From contig NZ_AP022848.1 in NCBI RefSeq assembly GCF_011764485.1, positions 4,182,001 through 4,246,000 on the forward strand: a stretch of DNA of 64,000 bases. The letters run 5' to 3'. Positions within the stretch are counted from its first letter, which is position 1; every line of letters starts with the position of its first letter. Positions 43,728 to 51,543 of the stretch are shown piece by piece. A model generated the notes under the pieces. That model saw only the letters and a list, made by a program, of their open reading frames with translations, did not search any database and was not told where the DNA came from. The position numbers were made by a program, and so were the translations under genes. The stretch is from Bosea sp. ANAM02. GTDB lineage: Bacteria; Pseudomonadota; Alphaproteobacteria; Rhizobiales; Beijerinckiaceae.

Positions 43728-45290
43728 TCAGACCTCCAAAAGCTCGGCAACGTTCCGCGAGATTGCCGCCTGGAGCTGTGCGGCTTCCACGTTGAGCTCC
43801 TCCAGCTCCTCCTGGAGCGCTTCCAGCTTCACTCGGAATTCCTCTTCGTCATGCTTCTGCCCCGGCGCGACCCCGACATAGCGCCCCGAGTTCAAGCTCC
43901 AACCTTGCTCCTCGATCTGCTTTCGCGTTGCCACCCGACAAAGGCCCGGCACGTCGCGATAACGGCCCTCCGGGAACGCCTCGGCCATCCGCGTCGCACT
44001 TCCCGCCTCTGTCTCCACGGGCTCGCCGCGCCAAAGGCGAACGATGTTGCCGAGAAATTCGATCTGGTCCGGGTCGAACATGCGGTGCGCTCGCGTCACC
44101 TGCCGGTACAGGTTCCGTGCATCCACGAACAGCACCTGGTCGCCACGCGGCCCCTTCGCCTTGCCCTTATCAAGGAACCAGAGGGTCACCGGCAGGGTCA
44201 CGGTGAAGAACATATTCGGACCGACCGCAATGATGCAGTCCACGGCGCCGGTCTCTATGAGCTTACGTCGCAACTCCAGCTGTCCACCCTTTCCTTCGTC
44301 GCTGGCGCTATTCGCCATAACGAAACCGGCCCGGCCGGAGGGGTTCAAGGCTGCGTAGAACAGGTTGATCCAGAGGTAATTGGCGTTGTTGACAGTGGGT
44401 AGGCCAAGAGGGAACCGAGCATCAATTGTCCCTGCCTCGTTTGCCAGCTTCGTTCGGTCCACCTCCGACTGGTTGAAGGGCGGGTTGGCCATCACGAAGT
44501 CGAACCGGCCGATCAGCTTATGCGGATCGTCGTAATAGCTGCTGGCCTCACGCAGATCGCCGGAGAGCCCATGGATCGCGAGGTTGAGACGGCAGAGGCG
44601 GAGCGTATCGGCCATCTTCTCGACGCCGAAGACGCTGATCTCGCTCTCCGGGGCCTTGTGATGGCGACGGACGAACTCGGCGGAGTGAACGAACATGCCG
44701 CCTGAACCACAGGCCGGGTCGAGGATCGCCCCGTGATAGGGCTCAATCACCTCGACGATGAGCTTCACGATGGACGCGGGAGTGAAGTACTCCCCGCCCT
44801 TCTGCATGAATGAGGAAGCGAACTGCCCCATGAAGTACTCGAAGATGAGCCCGTAGGCGTCCCCTTCGATCTTCAACGGCGCCAGGAGGCGCAGCAGTTC
44901 CTGCAGGACGGCGTTGGGCAGACCTTGATAGCCCTGAGGCAGCGCACCTGCGAGGTCCGGGTTGGCCTCGGCGATCCCCTTCATGGCGGCATTGAGCTCG
45001 GCTCCGAGATCGGCGGTGCCCGGCAGCGCCAGCAGGCGCGAGAAGCGGGCCGTCTCCGGGAGGTAGACCGCACCACGGGCCTGATAGTCCGCCGGAGTGG
45101 CCTTCAGGCGGCCCTTGAAGTGAGGCTCCAGGTCCTTGTGGACGGCTTCGAACTTGGCCTCCATCTGGCGCAAGGCGATGAGCGCCAGCACTGGCTGCGC
45201 GTACTGGTCGGGGCGCAGGTTGCTGTTCGTCCAGAGTTGATCGGCCGCGGCGAACAAACGCCGCGAGATGTCTTGTAGGTCGATGGCCAC
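43728..45290 (-). CDS. hsdM: Type I restriction-modification methyltransferase subunit M
   Basis: A 520-residue N6-adenine methyltransferase. The N-terminal helical domain is followed by GEYFTPASIVKLIVEVI, motif I DPACGSGGMFVHS at 191-203, and catalytic NPPF at 269-272 (VMANPPFNQSEVD). The C-terminus has a coiled coil (KLEALQEELEELNVEAAQLQAAI) that contacts HsdS. It is the first gene of the hsdM-hsdS-hsdR operon and would protect the host at the sites the complex recognises. Confidence 0.96.
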   Translation of the reverse strand: MAIDLQDISRRLFAAADQLWTNSNLRPDQYAQPVLALIALRQMEAKFEAVHKDLEPHFKGRLKATPADYQARGAVYLPETARFSRLLALPGTADLGAELNAAMKGIAEANPDLAGALPQGYQGLPNAVLQELLRLLAPLKIEGDAYGLIFEYFMGQFASSFMQKGGEYFTPASIVKLIVEVIEPYHGAILDPACGSGGMFVHSAEFVRRHHKAPESEISVFGVEKMADTLRLCRLNLAIHGLSGDLREASSYYDDPHKLIGRFDFVMANPPFNQSEVDRTKLANEAGTIDARFPLGLPTVNNANYLWINLFYAALNPSGRAGFVMANSASDEGKGGQLELRRKLIETGAVDCIIAVGPNMFFTVTLPVTLWFLDKGKAKGPRGDQVLFVDARNLYRQVTRAHRMFDPDQIEFLGNIVRLWRGEPVETEAGSATRMAEAFPEGRYRDVPGLCRVATRKQIEEQGWSLNSGRYVGVAPGQKHDEEEFRVKLEALQEELEELNVEAAQLQAAISRNVAELLEV

Positions 45291-45396
45291 TTGTCCCCCG
45301 AAGGTGTCGGTCTTTGGCGATCAACCTAGCGCAACCGCCGCTCGTCGCACTAGCTCAACTGGGCCACACTCGGTCTCAAGAAGGGGAGTTGGCCTG

Positions 45397-45421
45397 GGTA
45401 CACGAAGCGGGTACACAGGGG
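45397..45421 (+). repeat. Candidate integrase arm sites, right end
   Basis: Two GGTACAC repeats lie at 45,397 and 45,410. The second extends to GGTACACAGGGG, identical to 29,926-29,937 at the other end of island 1. Confidence 0.5.
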
Positions 45422-45477
45422 GCATTCGGCGAGAGAAAAAACGCTTGTTTTTCAAGGCGCCGGGGGTACGGACCGTC

Positions 45478-45496
45478 AGTCCTCTCCTGGGCACCA
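45478..45496 (+). repeat. Junction att site between islands 1 and 2
   Basis: An exact copy of the 19-base tRNA-Leu 3' end AGTCCTCTCCTGGGCACCA. It is attR of island 1 and at the same time attL of island 2. Confidence 0.85.
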
Positions 45497-45538
45497 CTCA
45501 GCTTTCTACCGAGCTGAAATCATTGGTATTATCCTCTC

Positions 45539-45573
45539 AAAATCCCGCACCAGATCATACGGTGCGGGATTTT
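45539..45573 (-). terminator. Terminator of the island 2 integrase
   Basis: A 13-bp perfect stem AAAATCCCGCACC/GGTGCGGGATTTT with a 9-base loop. The integrase stop codon (45,555-45,557) lies in the loop. The minus-strand read ends in TTTT. Confidence 0.85.
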
Positions 45574-46651
45574 GCGTTCACGGGCTGTGCTTCCTCCTCC
45601 GGTATTTGATCCTCCGGCTTCAGTACCGGCAGGAGCGTTTGAGCCGCCGCAGCAGCGCGTCGCGCCCGGTCAGCCTTCTTGATGTAGGTGGAGCTCTGCT
45701 TGCTCCCTTCGGCCCATCCGAAGATGGCGTTCATCTGCGCCTCGGTCGCGCCGCCTTCTGCCGCCCTGACCGCTCCGCACTTCCGCAAGCCATGCGCCCT
45801 CCCCGGCACGCCAGCCTCCTTGCACTTCTTGGCGAACCAGTTGCCGAACGACGCCTTGTCGAAAGGCTGGCCGCGCGACGTGGCGAGGAAGGTCAGCTCT
45901 CCGCCCTGAGTCGCATCGATCGACGTCTGCAGCGGCGGCAGCACCGGGAGGATGACGACCTCTTCCGTCTTCTCAGTTCGAATCGTGAGGAGCCCGCGCC
46001 TGACGTGCGGGCGGCCGATCCTCACCACGTCGCCGCGGCGCAGCCCGGTATAGAGCAGCAAATCCATGGCAAGGCGCTCACGCGTCCCGATGGGCCACTT
46101 GGCCTCGAACTTCGCGACCTCGTCTTCATCCCACGTGTGAAAGCCTTCCCGGTTGTCGGTCGACAGTAGCTTCACGCCGATCGTCGGATCAGCCTCAACG
46201 TGCTCGTTCTTCACGGCCCAGCCGAACAGGGTCCGCATGGCCTTCAGGAAGTTGTTGGCGGCGTGAGGCTTCTCTTTCCGCCGGTCCCTGCCCTCTGCAA
46301 TCTTGGCTTTCGTCACTGCCTTGTAGGGCTTGTCCCCAATTTTGGCATTACGGTGCGATAGATTGCGCCGCGCTGCTTACGGGTGGCGGCACTGATTTCG
46401 TTCGACCAATCGGCGCTGGCCATATAACGCGCCACCAGCCACGCCAGGGAGCCCGCCTTGTTCTCAGGCTTGCTCGCACGGGCTTCCGCCGGCTTGCCTT
46501 GCAGGGCGGCTGTGTAGGCGTCCCAGAACTCGGGCGTATCGAATGTCTCGCGGATCCTGACGCGCGGCCCGTGACCGACACGGACGAAATACACCACCGT
46601 CCCATGACGGGTGCGCTCGCGGCGGAGATGGAGAGGCAGCTTGCGGACCAT
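45555..46651 (-). pseudogene. Tyrosine-type integrase of island 2, frameshifted
   Basis: The N-terminal part (46,313-46,651) begins MVRKLPLHLRRERTRHGTVVYFVRVGHGPRVRIRE. It leaves frame after ...RKQRGAIYRTVM. The rest (45,555-46,316) resumes as KIGDKPYKAVTKAKIAEGRDRRKEKPHAANNFLKAMRTLFGWAVKNEH. Restoring one base in the ATGCCAAAATT stretch near 46,350 joins them, so a 1-base deletion is the simplest cause. Catalytic residues are otherwise present: Arg in YTGLRRGDVVRIGR, HGLRKCGAVRAAEGG, and Tyr in QSSTYIKKADR. A sequencing error cannot be excluded. Confidence 0.85.
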
Positions 46652-46653
46652 GG

Positions 46654-46869
46654 CTACATCTCGAAATCGTCGTCGGACGGCTCTACAGCGACCTGAGGTG
46701 GCGCTGGAGCCTGCGACGGGAAGGGTAACACGGAAGGGCTATCGCTTGTCTCGATAGCAACGCCATCCGGCCGCGCCACGATGCGCGTGATCACGAGCCC
46801 AGCCTGGCGAGCTGCGCGGATGGCGCGGTTCACATCAGCTTGCGTAACGAGGGCCGGACGGCGGGGCAT
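46654..46869 (-). CDS. Hypothetical protein upstream of the integrase
   Basis: A 71-residue protein beginning MPRRPALVTQADVNRAIRAARQAGLVITRIVARPDGVAIE, ending in an acidic tail (SDDDFEM). Small proteins of this form often precede integrases in rhizobial prophages; an excisionase-like role is possible but not shown. It is 2 bp from the integrase start. TGAGGA precedes the ATG. Confidence 0.6.
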   Translation of the reverse strand: MPRRPALVTQADVNRAIRAARQAGLVITRIVARPDGVAIETSDSPSVLPFPSQAPAPPQVAVEPSDDDFEM

Positions 46870-46878
46870 GGCCGATCC

Positions 46879-47247
46879 TCAGAACGGGATATCGGCGTCG
46901 AGATGGCTGCTGCCGCCACGGGTAGCGGACCGCAGCATGTCGGCATGGTCGCGCAGGCGCATCGCCCCAACCTCATGCGCCGCGATCTGCTCATGGTCGT
47001 GATGGATCGCGCGCCAGAGCGCATCTCGACCAATCTCGACGGGATGCGCCCGAAGGATGGCTGCGACCTCACTGCGCGAGGCGGCGTCAGTGAACTGCTT
47101 CGCGATCGTGGATACGACCATCGCTCGCGTGCCTCCTTCACTATCGGGCACGATACGGAGCGGATCGTTGAAGGCGGATTCTGCGCGGGTCGTCAGTATC
47201 TCCCTTGTGACAGGAGATACGATGTTTTCTACAGAAAAATCAGTCAA
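46879..47247 (-). CDS. Hypothetical phage-type protein
   Basis: A 122-residue helical protein with RSEVAAILRAHPVEIGRDALWRAIHHDHEQIAAHEVGAMRLRDHADMLRSATRG and an acidic end (LDADIPF). I do not recognise it. The start is doubtful: the upstream-most codon is TTG at 47,247 without a ribosome site. It probably belongs to the integrase transcript. Confidence 0.45.
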   Translation of the reverse strand: MTDFSVENIVSPVTREILTTRAESAFNDPLRIVPDSEGGTRAMVVSTIAKQFTDAASRSEVAAILRAHPVEIGRDALWRAIHHDHEQIAAHEVGAMRLRDHADMLRSATRGGSSHLDADIPF

Positions 47248-47268
47248 CTGTCATGTTGGATATTTCTG

Positions 47269-47997
47269 TCATTGATCAATTGGGACTTCGCGATAGAGGC
47301 CCGTCACCAGGCCGGTAATCGTGATCCATCCGTCATCTGTAGAGTACGAATTCACAGATCCCATGCTGGCCCCGCCGATGCGATAGGCATCGAATTCCTT
47401 CGTGGAGGCTGGCACAAGTTCGAAGCCACCAGCTACAGGCTCAACGATACGGGCAGCATGCTCGGTCAACCCAACCGGGTGCAGGGTATGGCTGATTGTG
47501 ACGATTTGCCCCCTTTTCAGAGCGATATGAAGCGTGTCGTCTTCGAAGGGAGGAGTGGCAACATGAAGGATATCGCCTCTCTGCAACCCCCTCAGCTCCA
47601 AAGCTTCGTCGGCAAGCCTGAACAGCTGCATATTCCAAGCGGGCAGCCGTTCGTCGCGGGCTATAGGGTACTCACGCTCCGAGGTATCGATGTCTTGCCT
47701 ACCGCCGAATTCGAGTTTTCTCCTGAATGTCCCACTGGACAATACGAGACTCACTCGGTCCATCATCAAATCAGCGAAGTAACCAATACCTTTCTCGGTC
47801 GCTCCACCTACAAGATATTCAATCGAGCACTGAAGCGGCCCAGTCAGCTTTTCAAGCGTATCAAGTCGTGGGCTCGTCGAGTTCCCGGACAGAATATCCT
47901 GTATCGCTGACCGACTAAGTCCCGCCTCCAAGGACGCCCCAGACGCACTTTTCTTAACGACTTCTAGCCGTTCTCGAATTCTGTCCGCCAAGCTCAT
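47269..47997 (-). CDS. Phage-type repressor: XRE HTH with S24-like C-terminal domain
   Basis: A 242-residue protein. The N-terminal HTH is LADRIRERLEVVKKSASGASLEAGLSRSAIQDILSGNSTSPRLDTLEKL. The C-terminal half has the LexA/S24 layout (GLQRGDILHVATPPFEDDTLHIALKRGQIVTISHTLHP). However, the usual Gly-x-Ser-Met nucleophile motif is replaced by LADEALELRGLQRGD, so self-cleavage is unlikely. AAAGGGGTGG precedes the ATG. It is divergent from a small Cro-like gene, the standard lysogeny switch layout. Confidence 0.8.
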   Translation of the reverse strand: MSLADRIRERLEVVKKSASGASLEAGLSRSAIQDILSGNSTSPRLDTLEKLTGPLQCSIEYLVGGATEKGIGYFADLMMDRVSLVLSSGTFRRKLEFGGRQDIDTSEREYPIARDERLPAWNMQLFRLADEALELRGLQRGDILHVATPPFEDDTLHIALKRGQIVTISHTLHPVGLTEHAARIVEPVAGGFELVPASTKEFDAYRIGGASMGSVNSYSTDDGWITITGLVTGLYREVPIDQ

Positions 47998-48105
47998 TTC
48001 CACCCCTTTCATTGGCGGCAATATCCGACATTTCGCGATCACGATACATGCAGATATTTCCTTCATATATTTCTTTTGGTGGAAATTTCTGTAGATGGTT
48101 AGCGA

Positions 48106-48351
48106 ATGGAAAACGAGTTTCGAAGCCACTTGTTGGCAGTCGCCGCGCTCTATGCCTCCGCTGCAGGGTGCGCGCTGTCCACCGTCTCGCGGCGCTGCCG
48201 CAATGACAGTTCATTCTTCGAGCGGATAGCCGACCCGGCCAAGAGCTTCACCGCCCGCACGTACGATGAAGTCGTGACGTGGTTTGAGATGAACTGGCCC
48301 GAGGGCGCGCCAAAGCCACCCCCGCTCCGCATCGAGCAGCCGGCGGCCTGA
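48106..48351 (+). CDS. Small phage-type DNA-binding protein (Cro position)
   Basis: An 81-residue protein beginning MENEFRSHLLAVAALYASAAGCALSTVSRRCRNDSSFFERI, followed by KSFTARTYDEVVTWFEMNWPEGAP. The ALSTVSRRCRNDSSFFERI segment resembles a recognition helix. Similar short proteins stand opposite repressors in alphaproteobacterial prophages. It is directly followed by the initiator-like gene (2-bp gap). Confidence 0.65.
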   Translation: MENEFRSHLLAVAALYASAAGCALSTVSRRCRNDSSFFERIADPAKSFTARTYDEVVTWFEMNWPEGAPKPPPLRIEQPAA

Positions 48352-48353
48352 CC

Positions 48354-49103
48354 GTGGCAACCTCGCTCGATAGCGACACGCCCGGCGATGCCGATCGACC
48401 AGACCACGGCCCGAAAGCACGCTGGCGGCGATCTGCGCTGCGCTCCTGCTCCGGCAAGGCACGCGCCATTGCGCTCGTTGCCGTGCTGACGCCGGTCTTC
48501 AACAGACAGATGGAGTCGTTCGTCGGCAATAGCTGGCTCCAGGATGAGACTGGCGTGGACGAGCGATCGATCCGCTACGGCCTCGGTGACCTCGTCAAGG
48601 CGAAGCAGATCACGATCGATCTGAACGGCCCGAAGAGGGTTATCAGGGCCATAGTTCCCGCTGCCCAGCCCGCCGAAAAGCCGGAACAAATCATTCCGGG
48701 TAAGGCGGAACAAATCGTTCCGGGTAGCGTCGGCGAAAAGGCGGAACGATTCAGGTCAAAAGCCGGAACAAATCGTTCTGCCATAGTAGGGAGTAGACTC
48801 CCCCTACCCCCTCGCACTGAGCTTGAACGTTCGGTTGTACTCGCCGCTGCGCGGGATGGGACGCCGTTTCGTCCTGGCGAGTTCCCGTCATGGATGGATG
48901 ACGATGCTTCGCATCTTGGGGCGCCTGCCCCTGCTCCCCTGGCTCCCTCCGAAAAGCCCTTGTCGCGTAGCGACGCCAGCTCGACGCAGGGGCAGAGCGA
49001 TGGTCCGGAGCGCTGCAAGCTCGACCGTTCTGCAATCGCTCGACCGTTCAAGATGTTGAGGTTCCGCAGGCGCGCGAGGTCGAGCCGGGCCCCGTCGAGA
49101 TAG
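48354..49103 (+). CDS. Replication-initiator-like protein with internal repeats
   Basis: A 249-residue protein starting at GTG. Residues 25-100 form a winged helix typical of phage replication proteins (VLTPVFNRQMESFVGNSWLQDETGVDERSIRYGLGDLVKAKQI). The middle encodes EQIIPGKAEQIVPG repeats produced by iteron-like DNA repeats. The last third is Pro/Ser/Arg-rich and low complexity. Location right after the Cro-like gene, as lambda O after cro, supports a replication role. It may be degraded at its C-terminus. Confidence 0.6.
   Translation: MATSLDSDTPGDADRPDHGPKARWRRSALRSCSGKARAIALVAVLTPVFNRQMESFVGNSWLQDETGVDERSIRYGLGDLVKAKQITIDLNGPKRVIRAIVPAAQPAEKPEQIIPGKAEQIVPGSVGEKAERFRSKAGTNRSAIVGSRLPLPPRTELERSVVLAAARDGTPFRPGEFPSWMDDDASHLGAPAPAPLAPSEKPLSRSDASSTQGQSDGPERCKLDRSAIARPFKMLRFRRRARSSRAPSR
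48682..48779. repeat. Iteron-like repeats, candidate phage origin
   Basis: CGGAACAAATC(A/G)TTCCGG occurs at 48,682-48,699 and 48,706-48,723, with partial copies at 48,742-48,752 and 48,764-48,779. The core GGAACnnnnnnTTCC is partly palindromic. A 6-bp inverted repeat GGGAGT-AG-ACTCCC follows at 48,789-48,802. Repeats inside an initiator gene are how lambda-type origins are built. Confidence 0.55.
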
Positions 49104-49105
49104 CA

Positions 49106-49297
49106 GTGCTGACCGAGCTCGGCCGCGGCAACCTGAGCATCGGCCGTGAGATCGGTGGCTTCGTGCCAACCGATGCGCTGGACCGGCTGCTGGAGCACGC
49201 CAGGCAGCTCGGCATCGCCGCCTGCAAATCGGAAATCTTGAATGTTCGGGAGCTTGGGTTTGCCCGGCTCCGCGCTGCCGGGAGGGCATCGGCATGA
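49106..49297 (+). CDS. Small hypothetical phage-type protein
   Basis: A 63-residue product MLTELGRGNLSIGREIGGFVPTDALDRLLEHARQLGIAAC... starting at GTG 3 bp after the initiator-like gene. Its TGA overlaps the ATG of the next gene (ATGA). I do not recognise it; the tight spacing is the main support. Confidence 0.45.
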   Translation: MLTELGRGNLSIGREIGGFVPTDALDRLLEHARQLGIAACKSEILNVRELGFARLRAAGRASA

Positions 49298-49539
49298 GCG
49301 ACATTGCCTCCGACCTGTTCGAATGGGCAGCCAACCGGCCGGCGGAAAAGGTCGTCGACTTCATCTCGGTTCGAAAGACGCTGCCGCGCTGGCAGAACCG
49401 CCAGCCACTCGCCGGGTTCGATCGGGCCATGGCGCGGCGCGCTGGCACCATGGCGCTCGCGCCGATCCTGTTGTTCCCCGTGATCCATCCGGCCGCGCAC
49501 CTGGCCTATGTCGACGGGCCATCGAGGGCGCAACGATGA
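49294..49539 (+). CDS. Small hypothetical phage-type protein
   Basis: An 81-residue product MSDIASDLFEWAANRPAEKVVDFISVRKTLPRWQNRQPL... coupled by an ATGA overlap to the previous gene. The second half contains a mildly hydrophobic stretch (GTMALAPILLFPVIHPAAHL). No family recognised. Confidence 0.45.
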   Translation: MSDIASDLFEWAANRPAEKVVDFISVRKTLPRWQNRQPLAGFDRAMARRAGTMALAPILLFPVIHPAAHLAYVDGPSRAQR

Positions 49540-49762
49540 CCGCCCCCACACCAAGGGTTGGCACCGTATCGCCGATGACCATGGCACGCGGGTCGTTCTC
49601 GCTGAGCCCGATCGCCCTCGCGCAGGCTGGGTGACGTGCTGGAGATCCCGCGCCGATGCCGAGAGCGGTGAGATCGCCCGGGCAGTGTTGTTGCGGCATG
49701 ACGAGTTCGCGCGACGCGTCGTCGAGCGCATCGAGACGGAGGCCACGCCATGCCCCGTCTGA
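49508..49762 (+). CDS. Small hypothetical phage-type protein
   Basis: An 84-residue product with RPHTKGWHRIADDHGTRVVLAEPDRPRAGWVTCWRSRADAESGEIARAVLLRHDEFARRVVERIETEA. The ordered charge pattern looks like a real protein, not a chance frame. It overlaps the previous gene by 32 bp; an alternative frame from 49,536 gives only 32 residues. No family recognised. Confidence 0.45.
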   Translation: MSTGHRGRNDDRPHTKGWHRIADDHGTRVVLAEPDRPRAGWVTCWRSRADAESGEIARAVLLRHDEFARRVVERIETEATPCPV

Positions 49763-49788
49763 GATGTGTGCGATCGTGTCCCGTTCGC

Positions 49789-50046
49789 TTATCGCGGTCC
49801 CGCGCGCTGCACCTTTGCCACCGCGATCAGCTGCTCGAGCTCTGGTCCGTTGATGGCGGTGTCGCCCTCGTTGCCATGGATGTGGAGATCCGGGAGCGGC
49901 TCCTGCTTCCCAGCCTCGGCGATGAACTTCAGGCCGTCGTGCACCGTGTCGAAGTTCCGGGATGGTGTGTCGGTGCCCCAGAAATGGATTGTGCAGGGCA
50001 TGCTGCCTTGCACGCCAAGGATCTCGGTCGCTTCTTCCGTCATCAT
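49789..50046 (-). CDS. Hypothetical protein
   Basis: An 85-residue product on the opposite strand: MMTEEATEILGVQGSMPCTIHFWGTDTPSRNFDTVHDGLKFIAEAGKQEPLPDLHIHGNEGDTAINGPELEQLIAVAKVQ. A GGAG lies 9 bases before the ATG. The mix of acidic, hydrophobic and His residues is protein-like, but I cannot name it. Confidence 0.5.
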   Translation of the reverse strand: MMTEEATEILGVQGSMPCTIHFWGTDTPSRNFDTVHDGLKFIAEAGKQEPLPDLHIHGNEGDTAINGPELEQLIAVAKVQRAGPR

Positions 50047-50337
50047 CGATGCAGCTCCACCAGCGCGTTGACGCAGCGCCCTCAAGCAACGGTGGCGCAT
50101 GCCGGTGGTTCCGAGGCCGGGGGGGCGGGTCGCCAAATCCTCACCGCCAAGGGGCCGCCACCGCTCAAGGTCTCATTCGCAGATTTTTTTCTGGGGCACT
50201 GAATCCCTGAGCCGAAATCAGGGGCCCCGGCGAAATCAAAACTCTGCACAGCGACCCCATTTTTTCGGTCATTTCGCAGCTTTCATGGCGAGTTTGAAAA
50301 GCTCGGGGCTTTGAAAATACGGGAGAAAATCAAAGCC

Positions 50338-50664
50338 ATGACGGCGATTTCAATTGCTGATGTCATGCCGAAAGGCCTGACGAAGGCGCAAAAAAGCGCG
50401 TTCAGGCGTGTTTGCGACATGCGAAATGCGGCGGGCGATCCGGTTTCCGCAATCGAAGTCGATGCCGTGGTCGACTACGTCGACGCGCGCGCCCGCCTCG
50501 CCGCGCTGCAGAAGATCGCCCGGCGAGAGCATCGCGATAATCCGCTTGTCCTGAACTATATTCTTCCTGTTGAGGCGGCCGTTGAACGAGCTGCCGCGAC
50601 CTGCCGTCGACTGGGCCGCGACCTCCGCCTAACCAGCGCGGGACCGACGAGGGCGAAGCGTTGA
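50338..50664 (+). CDS. Phage terminase small subunit-like protein
   Basis: A 108-residue protein with MPKGLTKAQKSAFRRVCDMRNAAGDPVSAIEVDAVVDYVDARARLAALQKIARREH and then VEAAVERAAATCRRLGRDLRLTSAGP. This fits the P27-type terminase small subunit, which recognises phage DNA for packaging. No large subunit follows, so packaging genes have been lost. GGGAG lies 12 bases before the ATG; a later Met (MPKGL) is possible. Confidence 0.6.
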   Translation: MTAISIADVMPKGLTKAQKSAFRRVCDMRNAAGDPVSAIEVDAVVDYVDARARLAALQKIARREHRDNPLVLNYILPVEAAVERAAATCRRLGRDLRLTSAGPTRAKR

Positions 50665-50733
50665 CCGGGGCCGCGCGATACCTGGGCGGTTTGCACGTCC
50701 CGGCACCGCTGGCGTAATGGCGAGGCCCAGCGC

Positions 50734-50958
50734 GTGCGCTCACCATCGTCGCAATCAGCGCGCCAGCGCCGCCACCGGGCTCGCTTGAAAGCGGGCCAGG
50801 TTGTCGCGCCCGTTGAAGTGTCCATGCCGGTGATTGAGGCGCTGATCGACCTGCATTGGCTGCCTGTTGAAGTGTCAGAGGATCGCAAGCAGATCGCGAA
50901 GGCGATCGCTTCCATACTGGACGAGATGGCGGTCGCGATCGCGCGCAGGAAAGCGTGA
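50734..50958 (+). CDS. Small hypothetical phage-type protein
   Basis: A 74-residue product with SARQRRHRARLKAGQVVAPVEVSMPVIEALIDLHWLPVEVSEDRKQIAKAIASILDEMAVAIARRKA. This form (basic start, AGQVVxPVEV strand, helical end) is common beside terminase genes in rhizobial prophages. The function is unknown. Confidence 0.55.
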   Translation: MRSPSSQSARQRRHRARLKAGQVVAPVEVSMPVIEALIDLHWLPVEVSEDRKQIAKAIASILDEMAVAIARRKA

Positions 50959-51090
50959 CGCGTCGACAGTATCGCGCTCCGGCATGTGCCCATGATAGGG
51001 CCATGACACACGCAAATCGCCCGATCCCGGTTCGTCCAGGTCTCTCGCTCCGGCGCTGGTGACCAACCAATTTCGCCTTTAGTCCGTGCG

Positions 51091-51543
51091 GTGTTCTGCG
51101 AGTTCCGCAGCGCGGTGGATCCCGAGGTAAAAGGCGCCGACGCTGCAAAGGTGTGCCGCCACTTCTATCGCGAAGACGTCGAAACTCTGGCCTTCATCAA
51201 GGCGACAACCGCTCCTGGGGCGACGACGAGTGCGACATTTGGCGCTGCGCTGGTCGGCAGCACGGTCGGTGAATTCCTTGCCAGCTTGGCGCCAGCGAGC
51301 GCCGCCGCTGCTCTCATCACGGCCGGCATCAGCGTGGACTTGCAGACCTACCAACAATTGGCACTGCCCGTCCGGATGACCAGCCATACGGCCAGGCCTT
51401 AGGTCGCCGAGAACGAGCCGATAGGGGTCGCTTCGTACGCATTCGGCCACATCACGCTCGGCCCGGCAGGCAAGATGGCGGTTATGGCTGTGGCATCACG
51501 CGAGCTGCTGAAGCGCTCCAATGCCGAGGCCATCTTTACCTAG
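51091..51543 (+). pseudogene. Phage major capsid protein, fragment with an internal stop
   Basis: The frame reads ...SATFGAALVGSTVGEFLASLAPASAAAALITAGISVDLQTYQQLALPVRMTSHTARP, then a TAG at 51,400-51,402. It continues VAENEPIGVASYAFGHITLGPAGKMAVMAVASRELLKRSNAEAIF before a second TAG. The pattern matches the early part of HK97-like capsid proteins of rhizobial phages. About two thirds of a capsid gene is missing. It is a decayed remnant. Confidence 0.6.

Larger units (their letters stand above)
29861..45496. mobile_element. Genomic island 1 in tRNA-Leu (15.6 kb)
   Basis: The island runs from the tRNA 3' end to a second exact copy of its last 19 bases. It holds, in order: a tyrosine integrase, a small membrane protein, an HTH protein, RNase HI, a polymerase-like gene split by IS21, a Zn-binding protein, an ADP-ribosyltransferase-like protein, a serine recombinase and hsdR-hsdS-hsdM. 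There are no conjugation genes, so it is at best a mobilisable or integrase-only element. Confidence 0.88.

Noticed and set aside
48150..48713. A 187-codon minus-strand frame opposite the Cro-like and initiator-like genes
   Set aside because: The plus-strand genes have phage-type synteny and HTH patterns; the antisense product has none.
49750..50202. A 150-codon plus-strand frame
   Set aside because: The minus-strand frame at 49,789-50,046 has a ribosome site and a more protein-like composition; both cannot be major genes.
50200..50337. GGGGCCCC and nearby short inverted repeats before the terminase-like gene as a cos site
   Set aside because: The location would suit cos, but the palindrome is short and common in GC-rich DNA, and no large terminase remains to compare with.
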